NCBI GenBank assembly: GCA_033065855.1
Contig: JAVXUO010003087.1
Span: 62,001-126,000, forward strand
Length of the DNA: 64,000 nucleotides
Reading direction: 5' to 3'
DNA from: Escallonia rubra
Taxonomy: Eukaryota > Streptophyta > Magnoliopsida > Escalloniales > Escalloniaceae
Below, one piece after another: positions 26,736 to 37,934 of this stretch. The position numbers and the translations under genes were made by a program. Below the pieces are notes generated by a model. The model saw nothing but the letters and a program-made list of their open reading frames with translations, did not search any database and was not told the DNA's origin. How positions within the stretch are numbered: the stretch's first letter is position 1; each line of letters opens with the position of its first letter.

Positions 26736-27273
26736 GTTGTGTAAACTTTGTGTGTAGGCTATAGCTCTTCTTGAGATTTGGGGAGGCTATTCATTGTTGA
26801 ATGGTTTATATAGGTGCTATCAACTATTTTTCATTAAGGTTGATGTGGATGTGAGAGGTATGAGGATGCGGAGAATACCCAGTACTAGGTACTATGTTGG
26901 AATTATCACTAGGCTATACCAGAGATGTTACATGTGTAAGGATTGTGGAGACTACTCTACTTAAATATGAAATTATCATGGATATGCTCTTCTGCTAGTA
27001 AGGCGAAGGCATGTGGATGAAGCAAACATCGAAATAAACTTAAGAAAGTTAAAATATTTATGATCCCTTATGTATTTCTTCTTCTTCTCCCTACCCAATT
27101 AATAGACCACCAACCCAATCATTGGACCACCAAGTCAAGCTCGTCTTAGACTCTTGTATATCTGGTGGCACTCGATGGGCTCATCTCCATTAGGAGCATG
27201 AGTCCACAAGTATAAGAAGCAACATGAAAGGTCACGCCTCATTTAATGCGGAGATTGAGAGTAGATAATCTTG

Positions 27274-28593
27274 GGATCCTGATCCACTGCTGTAACTAGG
27301 GTTACAGCAGTGATGCTGTGACTTTAGTTACAGCCGTTGGATTATATCCAGTGGCTCAGAAAATGTCACGTCAGCTAGTGACTTAATTGCATCAAACGAA
27401 ACTTCTTCACGGCTCACCAAACGGTGCTCTGAGACTGACTCTCTCCCATTCTTTCCCTCTTCTCAGCGGCAACAACAGAGTCAGGGCGAGAGAAGGGGGC
27501 AGCGCCGCCTCATGAAGGGAGCCATCCACGACCGCCGCCACCTCGTCTCTCTCTCTTCCGCCGATGCGAGTTCCTCTCCGTCTCCGACGAGACCCCCTCC
27601 ATCCTCCTCCCCACCCCCTCCTCCACTACCTGCAATCACCATCCAATTGCTACCCCTCCTCCAATCACCTAACAAAGTTTTTTTTCTTTTAGATCGATTT
27701 TAGTAGAGACGAATTTCTAGAGAGAGAATATCGGGGGTGCTCCTTTTGAAATCTAGCCAGATCTGGCAAGATTGACGATATAGCGGCATCATGTAGCCAT
27801 GAAAGTTGATCCTCGCTGCGTAGAGAGGGATTTGACTGGGGAGACGGTGATGCCGAGGGAGACGTGAAGAAGCAAGCCGTAGAGAGGGAGTTGACTGCGT
27901 AGAGAGGGAGTTAATGCCGCGTTGGAGTTGCTGCCGGAGAGTAGATCGGGTGTGCCGTCGCCGTGCCTTGCGGAGTTTGGCGGAGGAGAAAGATTGGATC
28001 CGGCGTCGGATCGCCGGAAGGTGGATGTACGTCGCCGGAAAACGATCGTCGAAAGTTGACGGCGTGGAGGAGCCTTCTGCAGCCGGCTGAAGAATTGGAA
28101 AGAGATAGAGAGTGAATGATAGCCGACATTGTTTCTTGGGAGAGTGGGCTGCTGTTGCTGGGGCTACAGCATGCCTGCTGTAACCCTAGCAACTGCAGGG
28201 CTGCAGTCGGCTGAAGAATTGGAAAGAGAGAGAAAGTGAATGATAGCCGACATTGTTTCTTGGGAGAGTAAATGAGTTATATTAAAAAATGGTGATATGG
28301 CTTCATCCTAACCATCCTCTTCCACCCAACTCGATCCGACGGCTGTTGCTGGGGCTACAGCATGCCTGCTGTAACCCTAGCAACTGCAGGGCTGCAGTCG
28401 GCTGAAGAATTGGAAAGAGAGAGAAAGTGAATGATAGCCGACATTGTTTCTTGGGAGAGTAAATGAGTTATATTAAAAAATGGTGATGTGGCTTCATCCT
28501 AACCATCCTCTTCCACCCAACTCGATCCGACGGCTGTTGCTGGGGCTACAGTATGCCTGTTGTAACCCTAGCAACTGCAGGGGATCTGGATCC
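27274..28593. mobile_element. Mutator-like element P with 9-bp target duplication
   Basis: The ends are GGATCCTGATCC and GGATCTGGATCC (inverted). The direct 9-bp duplication ATAATCTTG lies at 27265-27273 and 28594-28602, the size expected for Mutator superfamily elements. The unoccupied site is present near 39037 in reverse orientation. The subterminal region contains palindromes built on TGTAACTAGGGTTACA. The body is GC-rich with no recognisable transposase. The right end is repeated three times at a ~191-bp period. Confidence 0.88.
28150..28593. repeat. Triplicated terminal segment inside element P
   Basis: A segment ending GCAACTGCAGG occurs three times (ending near 28199, 28390 and 28582), with a clear 191-bp period between the second and third. 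This gives the element extra copies of its own terminal repeat on one side. Confidence 0.85.
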
Positions 28594-28719
28594 ATAATCT
28601 TGAAGCTTAATTCAAATTTTGCAACCTGTAGGCTACCTTGAAATTAAAAAACTTGAAAATTATGAGACACATGCAACGTCCAGCCTGATATGTGATGAAC
28701 TTTAGTAACCAGAATAGGA

Positions 28720-29645
28720 CGTGAAGCTAGATTAAGTTTAAAACTAATTATCCAACATATGAAAGAAAGAACAAAGTACTTAAAAAAAACTAGTTACTCC
28801 CGCTAACGGCAATTTTTTAAAGAAACAGGTATATGCTAGTTGTATCTCCCTCCTTGTTTTGCCTTCTTAAATTCTTCACTTTTTGAGAAGTTCTTCCTTC
28901 AAATCTCCATTGGCCACCGAAGATTTCTCTGGATCCTCGCCGCCTTCGAGGATCACTTCCTTCAAATCATCAGCATCGTCGGCTCTCTCTTTCTGCAACA
29001 GTAGCCATATAAGTCTTCATTAATTTATGATGATTGGTGCGGAAGAAAACAATCGTGATATATATATCATATTTATTGCACTAATCGATGAAAGCACTCA
29101 CACAAGCGCAGCAGAGACTACAAGGGTTGATGCCCACTTGCCACGCAGCCACCTTGGATGTTACGTACGACATCAAGATGAAGCACCCGCGTAGATATAT
29201 AGAGAAACTAACTCGTAAGCAGTTATCTGCATTGCAGGGAAAGAAGCGTGTAAAAACCAGAACATGTAGCAAATTTTCTGAAACCACACATAATAGTAAG
29301 AGTGTATATGGAACACCATTAGATCTATATCAGCAAACTCCCTTGTTATGGACAGAATGTTATTGAGGAAGCACGCTATATGTACACATCTAAAGCCCTA
29401 ATGATAAGTACAGTGTTTGAAACAAAAACAAATTCTTCGAACAAAACACAGTGTTTGCAACAAAAACTGATTCATCTGCCTTTCTTGATAGTGACCTCGA
29501 TCTTATCTTTATTATTAGTGAGTAGACGTACTATGCTACGTATCTGGGCACTAAAAACTCACCCTAACACAAGACCCCGGGTAAAAGGAATTCGACATGC
29601 ACTTTAAGTGTAGTCTCTCTGACTTCTTATCTATACTATATATAA
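28720..29645 (-). repeat. Module R, copy 1 (inverted), with 3' exons of an unknown gene
   Basis: Reverse-complement copy of module R. On the minus strand it contains an open segment with one likely membrane helix and the motif GINPCSLC, then an intron and an acidic/lysine-rich last exon ending ELLKK. Copies 2-4 lie at 31757, 37935 and 39885. The parent gene is not recognised. Confidence 0.7.
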
Positions 29646-29902
29646 TACGATTTCGATTGATGACCTTAATGAACAGCAAGCTGTGATTCTTAGTTTTTTA
29701 AAACATTTTAATTTTGTTAAATAAAAAATTAATGTGTCAAGTTCCTATTGGATTTTCACCTCATCTTCAAAATTTCATGTACGCCACTACTCCTAAAACT
29801 CTCTATCTTATTATCAAAAAAAAAAACTCTCTATCTATCCCCACGTTAAATAGTTACCGTTAGAGTTTTCTTATCTTTGTGTCCCTTTTCCTCCATTTAC
29901 AA

Positions 29903-30907
29903 GGATCCAGATCCCCTGCAGTTGCTAGGGTTACAGCAGGCATGCTGTAGCCCCAGCAACAGCCGTTGGATCGAGTTGGGTGGAAGAGGATGGTTAGGAT
30001 GAAGCCACATCACCATTTTTTAATATGACTCATTTACTCTCCCAAGAAACAATGTCGGCTATCATTCACTATCTATCTCTTTCCAATTCTTCAGCCGGCT
30101 GCAGAAGGCTCCTCCACGCCGTCAACTTTCGGCGATCGTTTTCCGGCGACGTACATCCACCTTCCGGCAATCCGACGCTGGATCCAATCTCTCTCCTCCG
30201 CCAAACTCCGCAAGGCACGGCGACGGCACACCCGATCTACTCTCCGGCAGCAACTCCGACGCGGCATCAACTCCCTCTCAACGTAGTCAACTCCCTCTCT
30301 ACGGCTTGCTTCTTCACGTCTCCCTCGGCATCACCGTCTCCCCAGTCAAATCCCTCTCTACGCAGCGAGGATCAACTTTCATGGCTACATGATGCCGCTA
30401 TATCGTCAATCTTGCCAGATCTGGCTAGATTTCAAAAGGAGCACCCCCGATCTTCTCTCTCTAGAAATTCGTCTCTACTAAAATCGATCTAAAAGAAGAA
30501 AAACTGTGTTAGGTGATTGGAGGAGGGGTAGCAATTGGATGGGGATTGTAGGTAGTGGATGAGGGGGTGGGGAGGAGGATGGAGGGGGTCTCGTCGGAGA
30601 CGGAAAGGAACTCACAGCGGCGGAGGAGAGGGTGACGAGGTGGCGGCGGTCGTGGATGGCTCCCTTCATGAGGCGGCGCCGCCCCCTTCTCTCGCCTTGA
30701 CTCTGTTGTTGCCGCTGAGAAGAGGGAAGGAATGGGAGAGAGTCAGTCTCAGAGCACCGTTTGGTGAGCCGTGAAGAAGTGTCGTTTGATGCAATTAAGT
30801 CACTAGCTGACGTGGCATTTTCTGAGCCACTAGATATAATCCAACGGCTGTAACTAGAGTTACAGCATCACTGCTGTAACCCTAGTTACAGCAGTGGATC
30901 TGGATCC
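29903..30907. mobile_element. Mutator-like element Q, inverted partner of P
   Basis: This has the same ends as P (GGATCCAGATCC, inverted at the right) and a body that is the reverse complement of P without the triplicated end. The right flank is CAAGATTAT, the complement of P's target duplication. The left flank ATTTACAA does not match, so Q is not bounded by a direct duplication. That points to rearrangement rather than a simple insertion. A 155-codon GC-rich frame (30025-30492) has no recognised domain. Confidence 0.85.
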
Positions 30908-31756
30908 CAAGATTATCTACTCTCAATCTCCGCATTAAATGAGGTGTGACCTTTCATGTTGCTTCTTATACTTGTGGACTCATGCTCCTAATGGAGATGA
31001 GCCCATCGAGTGCCACCAGATATACAAGAGTCTAAGACGAGCTTGACTTGGTGGTCCAATGATTGGGTTGGTGGTCCATTAATTGGGTAGGGAGAAGAAG
31101 AAGAAATACATAAGGGATCATAAATATTGCCACAGTAAAGCGATTCCAATAACTTAAAGAGCCCAAAAGGTATAACATTGTCTTGCCTCTACCTTGGACC
31201 AGATTACAACCGACAATCTGAGAGTCTAAACTTGATAGTAGCAACAACGAAAGGTCGAACTATTCAACTTTTACCGGAAATTTTGCTGTAGGCAACGTTG
31301 GTGGTACGAGATAAAGCTTCCATCATATTATATTCACAACTATGTAACACTCACTTTAGTGTATGGTCGCATTAAAAAACTAAAATCGTGGGTCATATAT
31401 TCGTATTAAGATACGAAAAAATCAACCAAGGTAACATAAATGAAGAAGACTATATCAGACGCAACCTTCCAGTACAATATCAGTGATGTGAGTCACAGGT
31501 CAATCCAACCTTCCATAGGACATTTTTGGCCCTCACCCACTTCCCATCATATCCGGCGGTTACCACTAGCCAGAATTGCAAAGGCCGGTTGGAACTATAA
31601 CTGTGTCCAAAATGGCAAAATTTATACACAAAAAAAATACTATGACTATGACTCGAATAATTATGTTTACATACACTTGAATAAATCCACACGGGTCTCG
31701 GCTTGTGTTGTCCGTTGCGTAATATTGTTAGAGCAAAGTACATTTTCATATATAAG
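30908..31756 (+). repeat. Module S, copy 2
   Basis: Nearly identical to 39037-39884. It contains the Q-side half-site CAAGATTATCTACTC at its start. A partial reverse copy lies at 27054-27264, left of element P. No conserved coding frame is convincing. Confidence 0.85.
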
Positions 31757-32313
31757 AAGTCAGAGAGCCTACACTTGAAGTGCATGTCGAATTCCTTTAA
31801 CTTGGGGTTTTGTGTTAGGGTGAGTGTTTAGTGCCCAGAGACGTAGCATATTACGTCTACTTACTAATAATAAAGATAAGAACGAGGTCCCTATCAAGAA
31901 AGGCAGATGAATTAGTTTTTGTTGCAAACACTATGTTTTGTTCGAAGAATTTGTTTTTGTTTCAAACACTGTAATTATCATTAGGGCTTCAGATGTGTAC
32001 ATATATTGTGCTCTCTCAACAACGTTATGTTCATAACAAAGGAGTTTGCAGAGATAGATCTAATGGCGTTCCATATAGACTATTACTATTTTGTGTGGTT
32101 TGAGAAACTTTGCTACATATTTTTGTTTTTTCACACTTCTTTCCCTGCAATGCAGATAACTGCTTACGAGTTAGTTTCTCTATATATCTACGCGGGTGCT
32201 TTCATCTTGATGTGGTACGTAACATCCAAGGTGGCTGCGTGGCAAGTGGGCATCAACCCTTGTAGTCTCTGCGGCGCTTGTGTGAGAGCTTTCATCGATT
32301 AGTGCAATAAATA

Positions 32314-32371
<58 letters not shown>

Positions 32372-32645
32372 ATTGTTTTCTTCCGCACCAATCATTATAA
32401 ATTAATTAATACTTTTATGGCTACTGTTGCAGAAAGAGAGAGCCAACGGTGCTGATGATTTGAAGGAAGTGATCCTCGAAGGCGGCGAGGATCCAGATAA
32501 ATCTTCGGTGGCCAATGGAGATTTGAAGGAAGAACTTCTCAAAAAGTGAAGAATTTAAGCAGGCAAAACAACGAGGGAGATACAGCTAGCATATACCCGT
32601 TTCTTTAAAAAATTGCCGTTAGCGGGCGTAACTAGTTTTTTTTTA
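31757..32645 (+). repeat. Module R, copy 2, with expanded (TA)n
   Basis: Carries the same open segment (plus frame through 32302) and last exon as copy 3, both undamaged. The short TA run downstream of the open segment has grown to about 50 bases. Confidence 0.75.
32316..32367. repeat. (TA)n microsatellite
   Basis: About 26 TA units. The same position in module R copies 3 and 4 has only four or five, so this is a recent expansion. Confidence 0.95.
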
Positions 32646-33599
32646 GGAAAAAGTGCATAAACCACCCTCGTGGTTTGGGTCAGTTGCAAAAAGACCCCTG
32701 ATGTTACAAAAATTGCAAAAGAACACCCAAGGTGCTAATTATGTTGCAACCGTTATAAAAACCGTCAACATTAGCGGCATGTGATGCTCACGCTCCTCAT
32801 AAGTGCGTTTCACAAAAAATCAATGTAAGAAAATGACTAAAATGCCCTAAGTTTCTTTCTCTCTCCCAAATTTCTTTCCCAATCCAACCAAGCCAAACCC
32901 TAGTCGTCGCACTCAGTGATCCGGCTGCATCCACCTCCACCACCCAAATGGTCGCCGCACTCACCGATCCAGCTGCATCCGCTGTTCGAATGGTCGCCGG
33001 ACCAAATCTGCCGTCGATTCTCGCTCTCCGAGATCAAATCAGCCACCAAAAACTTCGACAACGCGTTGCCCGTAGGCCGAGGCGCATCCGCCACGGTGTA
33101 CAGAGGAACCCTCAGAGACGGGACAACCGTCGCCGTAAAGCGGTGGAACTCCGTGTCCGGCCGGGGACTCGAGGCATTTAGGTCGGAGATTGGGGTCCTG
33201 TCGCGGTTCCTCTGATCGGCTACTGCGACGACCGCGACCGACGATTCTCATTCACCGCATGCTGCACCTAATTCCGCCGTCGCTTATTGCGGCCGCCATA
33301 ACCACACAGTCGGGGCTTGGACGTGTGGCGGCGACGGGCATGACTGGGCAGTTGTGATGAGAGAGAAGGCCCCGGCGATGAAGGGCAGGGCTGGAGGTGC
33401 AGCCAGCGGGTCTGGCTAGGCTGGTAGTGTCGCCCCTCTGCACTGAAACAGGGGTATTTTAGACATTTTTTTTAAATCGTTACAGAAACCGTCGAATGTA
33501 ACACTTTTCCGATCACAGGTGTCTTCTTGCAACTTTTGAAACTGAAGGGGTCTTTTTGCAACTGACCCAAACCACGAGGGTGGTTTATGCACTTTTCCC
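32646..33599. mobile_element. Pack-MULE-like element carrying a kinase fragment
   Basis: The inverted ends of ~55 bp begin GGAAAAAGTGCATAAACC and close with the near-exact inverse GGTTTATGCACTTTTCCC. It sits in the T-run of module R copy 2; copies 3 and 4 show the empty site. The flanking duplication is about 9-10 bases but lies in poly-T, so its exact size is ambiguous. The GC-rich interior holds host kinase sequence. This arrangement (Mutator-like ends around a gene fragment) defines Pack-MULEs. Confidence 0.82.
33009..33270 (+). pseudogene. Captured receptor-like kinase fragment (CrRLK1L/FERONIA type)
   Basis: The frame shows CRRFSLSEIKSATKNFD, the juxtamembrane start of CrRLK1L kinases, then VGRGASATVYRG (glycine loop) and VAVKRW with the ATP-anchoring lysine. 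After a small deletion near 33215 another frame gives LIGYCDDR, typical of subdomain IV/V. No catalytic loop is present, so it cannot be an active kinase. The origin is probably transduplication by the surrounding element. Confidence 0.85.
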
Positions 33600-33723
33600 T
33601 TTTTTTTTAATGTACTTTGTTCTTTCTTTCATATGTTGGATAATTAGTTTTCGCTAGTTTTTTTTAGTGCTTTGTTCTTTCTTTCATCTTTTGGATAATT
33701 AGTTTTAAACTTATCCTAGCTTC

Positions 33724-34275
33724 TTCTTCTTTTTTTGGGTGCAAAACTTGGCCACGTTTGACGCAGCTTTTTTTTCCAGTTTTTTTTTCAGTTTTGGAAA
33801 CTGGAAAAAAAAAAGTGCGTTTGGTAACAAATTTTTTTTTTTCCTTCTCCAATTTAAAAAACCAGTTTTTAAACTGAAGACTAAAAAAAAAAACTCCAGA
33901 AACTGGTTTTTTTTTTCACTTTTGGTTTTTTTTTGGAGACCACCACCACCACCCAGCCACCTCCGGCCGCCGGCCACCACCGCCGGCGACTGCCGGCCAC
34001 CGACAGCCACCTCCGGCCGCCGGCCACCGCCGGCCGCCACCAGCAACCGCCGGCCACCACCACCCTCAACCACCGCTACACCTCACCACCACCACCACCG
34101 CCACTGCAAACCACCAAAAAAAAAAAGTCAAAATAAAAAGGGTTACCAAACACCAAAAAAAAAAACTCAAAAAAAAATAAGGTTATCAAACACCCACTTG
34201 TTTTTGTAAAAAATAAAAATTAAGCTGCTCTTTAAAAACTGAAAACCAAAAAAAAATTGTCAAACGAACCCTAAT
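33724..34275. mobile_element. Non-autonomous element with possible 8-bp target duplication
   Basis: Flanked by CTAGCTTC at 33716-33723 and 34276-34283. The ends are A/T-rich with partly inverted CGTTTGAC and GTCAAACG motifs. The core is a CCACC/GCCGGC-rich stretch. It is related to the element at 55401-57189, which shares the CCACC core and the GGGTAATCAAACACC-type tail. Class uncertain (hAT-like by duplication size). Confidence 0.6.
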
Positions 34276-34346
34276 CTAGCTTCGCTAGTTTTTTTTAGTG
34301 CTTTGTTCTTTCTTTCATCTTTTGAATAATTAGTTTTAATCTTAAT

Positions 34347-35460
34347 CTAGCTTCGCTACCCTTTGCAAATGTCTTACCGTATATTTTAACAGGTGGACTG
34401 ATCAAATTATTCAAAAATCTTAACGTTCGATCCACATGAGCATTAATATGTAACAAGTTAGATTATGGCTTAGAAAAGTCATAATCTCAACTTATCTTAA
34501 AACTATGACAAGTAGATTGAGTATACCTCTTTAAATTGAATTAATGTTCGAAGTGAATGTTCTGAACTCTATGAGTAGAAAATCTTCTTTTTATTAGCAA
34601 CAATTTTTTCTTTATGTATCAACTATCAACGTAGTTGTGGATTTTTTATTATTATTTATGGAAAATAACCCACTATTCAGATTGTATAGCAACTATAGTT
34701 GAAAGTTGATACCAATAATGTTAGTATGTGAAAATTTTGTTGCCATTGTTCATAACACATAGCTTCAATTCCTATCTTGAGTGGCCAAAAATTGCTAACC
34801 AGTATATATAGTTCAAAGGCACATGTGGATAATATGATTCACATGTGGATAATATGATTTTACAATTACAACGTGTTGCTAAAATCTGTGATGCCATGGA
34901 AAAACATTCAGAGACAATGTGTTACAACGTGCAAGTAAATACATATTGTATCTCATCTCCCTATCCCTATCCTGATATTACACATCATTACTACTTTGAA
35001 GTAAACAATAAATAACTGTTTTATTTTTTCATATCGCAACGCATTTATTCTAGTCTAAAACATATAAAGTTTAACAATCACCAAGTTATATTTATCCTTT
35101 GTGTCGAGAAGGAGCTCTAAACTAACTTGTGATCGGTCAAGATTTCTTAACAATGTAATCATATGCATTTTCTTTCATTTTGACTTGTAGAAGCATAATT
35201 TCAATTGAAAAACAGAACATAAAACATGGTGGAGAAATGGAATGCAAAAGAAATGCAAGTTATGTTACTTTTAAGATTTATTTTTCAGATGAGTGAAAGA
35301 GGAACACCTCTCAATTACAAAAGCTCCGGTGATGTAAGAGTTATGAAGCATATTTATATTGTAGAAGCATAACTAGTATAGTGGATCCTGACATCCATTT
35401 TATTATAAAAAGACTTTAGGATCTTTTAATGTAAGAGTTATAGCAATAATACGATAGCAA
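34347..35460 (+). repeat. Module U, copy 1
   Basis: Direct duplicate of 40785-41842 with small indels. It is AT-rich without a coding frame. It follows module R here and in the second copy, so R-U was duplicated as a block. Confidence 0.85.
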
Positions 35461-36730
35461 TAAGATTTCTGAGTAAGCATGACGTGCTTTTCCAGAATCG
35501 TTGTGTGGATTTCTTACGTTGCTTACTAGCACAGGGAGGTTGGTGAAGGCGATATTTATATGAAGCATATTAGTAGCGGTATACTCTCTTCTACTCGGAA
35601 GATCTATATACATATCGGTTTGTCTTAAGAGCTCTATTAATGTCAAGCTACAGACCCCTTTAATTAAGTTCTTATTTGGTCATCGCCAATGAACATCATA
35701 ATTCTGGGCCACGAGGCAGCGGGTTACTATAAACCACACGGAAGGGGAAGTGTGAGAGTGGAGCCGAACTTGCTCGATCTGGACCCTCAATTCATCTTAG
35801 TGGGAGCCCATGCATAAATAAGGGCAGGGTGCGTGTAGCTACCGGCCTTTCATACACCGCGTGCGCCCTTGTAACACTCCTAAAATGGCCACGTACTAAT
35901 ATTGTGGAAGCCAAGTTCCCATTTTGGGTAAGTGGTTTCTCTGTGAAAAACAAGAAATACTTTCTCCAACCATGACTTTAACCATCTCTAACTGAAGACT
36001 ACAACATACTTGTAGAACTATGGCCGCATAATAATATTGCGGACGCCGAGTTTCCATTTTGGGTAAGCGGTATGACTGTAAAAAACATGAGAAAACTTTC
36101 TACAATCATGCCTCAACCATCTCTGACTAATGACTATTGGCAAGACATCTACGGTGACAGCAAAAATCTCTTCAGCTGCGCAGAGCCATCTTGCCTTGCT
36201 TAGAAACTGTAGAATATATATAATACTAATGATTCCTACAGATTTCACTTCAAAGGTTATGAGAGTGAGCTTCAATCCTATGCGTTTGCAGTTGGCAAGA
36301 TCCCCCATAATAAAAACTCAGAAGCAACCAACCCACAACTGATTGCTTCCCCCCAAAACTCAGAAGCAACCAATGCACAAGTGAATACTTCCTGATGGTG
36401 CCAATAATCAGCAACCAACCCACAACTGATTGCTTCCCCCCAAAACTCAGAAGCAACCAATGCACAAGTGAATACTTCCTGATGGTGCCAATAATCAGCA
36501 AATATCACACAAGGCACATGAATGAGAACCAATATCAAGAAAGCAAACAGCATTTTCATAAAAGATTTCCAAGCATAAGCCCATGTCATTCATCCACCAC
36601 AACTCCTTTGTCTCCATTAAATCACATGGACAGGTTGTAAGAGCAAAAGGAACCCAAATATCTACGTACCCGAAGTTCATAGCATCTAACATAATTATAT
36701 AGGAGTCCTAAAGCAATATCAACATAACCT
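35461..36730. repeat. SKP1 3'-flank block, copy a
   Basis: Shared with 46440-47690 and 58250-59440, beginning AAGCATG[A/G]CGTGCTTTTCC. Only this copy carries an 87-bp tandem duplication (36324-36410 and 36411-36497). No stable coding frame was seen. Confidence 0.8.
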
Positions 36731-36903
36731 TCACTCAAAGGCCCAAGCATTCTCCCTGCGGACTTCCTCTTCTTCCTCTGGAGTGAAGCGTTCTTGATGT
36801 TAAATGTCTTGCGGATCGCTTCCGGAGTCTTCCCCTTGATCATGTCTGCAACAGTTTGGCATGTCAGGTCCAGCAGAGACTTGATGTTCAGATAGCTTGC
36901 TGC
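36731..36903 (-). pseudogene. SKP1-like exon 2 remnant
   Basis: Homologous to the second exon of the two SKP1-like genes at 47.7 and 59.4 kb, but one base shorter: AAGAACG is followed directly by CTTCACTCC. This shifts the frame and removes the acidic, Trp-containing C-terminus that F-box proteins bind. Similarity continues into the intron and stops near 37395, so exon 1 and the promoter are absent. Confidence 0.88.
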
Positions 36904-37395
36904 CTGTATAAGAGATCAAAGCCAACCATCACTGTACAGGTAATAAACCAAAAGGAACGGGCCACTACATAGGTAATACAACAAAAGAGGAAGAGGAGGA
37001 AAGCACTTTAAACACTTTAAACACTCAAACAGCTGCCTAGTGAAATATAAAAACGTAAGAGCTGCAACAGACAGCCAAACCTTGAAAACTGTAATAGCTT
37101 TCGTACGCAGGTAATACTAGCTTAATTGCGCAAGAAAGATTCAATCAGGAGAGAGAAGGATCAGACACCAGATTCTAAAAATCAAAGTCCAATAAACATA
37201 ATTCAGAGTTAACCCCAGGGTCTCAAGTTCTATTTATGCTTTCAATAGTAAAATCAATACAGAATTAGTCACAGCTGAACTCAGGGTCAAGATTGATATC
37301 ATGCTCTCACTGTTAACGGATATACACTAGTCACAATTAAACACAGGTCAAGTTTTATTCATGCTTTCACTGGTAACGACAATACACAAATATTG

Positions 37396-37934
37396 GATAC
37401 GCTAAAAATTGCTCCAACCTTAACTCTCTTGGCCGCGGTTTGCGCTGAGTGGCAGAGCCCCTTTGCCTCAACGATACCTTGCTCCCTTCTCCGACCCCGA
37501 TCTCTGCCTCCCTCCTCTCCTCCCTTTACCTCTCCCAATTCAGAATTGAAATCATTGGGCTGATCAAATACACAGGTGGACGTTCTTCCTGGCTTGCCGG
37601 CGCGCGACCTGGTCTAAGCGGCATAGAGAAAGAGGAGAACGACCTTGAAGGCGGCGAGGGAGTGGGAAGAGGAAGTCGGTGTTTGATCGTGCACCGTCTG
37701 TAAATGGAGGAAAAGGGACACAAAGAGAAGAAAACACTAACGGTAAGTATTTAACGTGGGGATAGATAGAGAGTTTTTAGGAGTAGTGGGGTACATGAAA
37801 TTTTGAAGATGAGGTGAAAATCCAATAGGAACTTGACACATTAATTTTTTATTTAACAAAATTAAATTTTTAAAAAAAATTAGGAATCACATTTTGCTGT
37901 TCATTAAAGCTATCAATCGAAATCTTATTATATA
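37396..37934. other. Breakpoint region between SKP1 remnant and module R copy 3
   Basis: A GC-rich segment (37430-37700) with no clear frame follows the truncated SKP1 intron. Its right part (37690-37790) also occurs in reverse complement just left of element Q, ending near 29902. Confidence 0.5.

Larger units (their letters stand above)
12690..27050. repeat. Array of about twelve decayed ~1 kb gene-plus-spacer units
   Basis: Each unit has a spacer with a TATATAAAAC-type box about 75-90 bases before an ATG, then one intronless frame of about 215-220 codons, then a tail with TTCCTAAG and AAGCTTA motifs. Units C1-C5 read on the plus strand (13.9-19.2 kb) and D1-D7 on the minus strand (20.2-26.7 kb), so the halves converge near 20 kb. 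Start-to-start spacing in the D half is about 960-1013 bases. The left edge is a spacer fragment (12690-12915) and the right edge is a tail fragment near 27050. Every copy has lost its frame. The encoded family is not recognised: it looks like a multi-pass membrane protein with about four hydrophobic segments. Confidence 0.85.

Noticed and set aside
12690..27050. ~1 kb units as integrated nanovirus-like circles
   Set aside because: The unit size fits, but no conserved nonanucleotide stem-loop and no Rep or capsid-like motifs were seen, and the product looks like a multi-pass membrane protein.
33739..34209. Long frames rich in Pro, His, Thr and Lys in both strands
   Set aside because: They come from CCACC and poly-A/T low-complexity sequence of a non-autonomous element.
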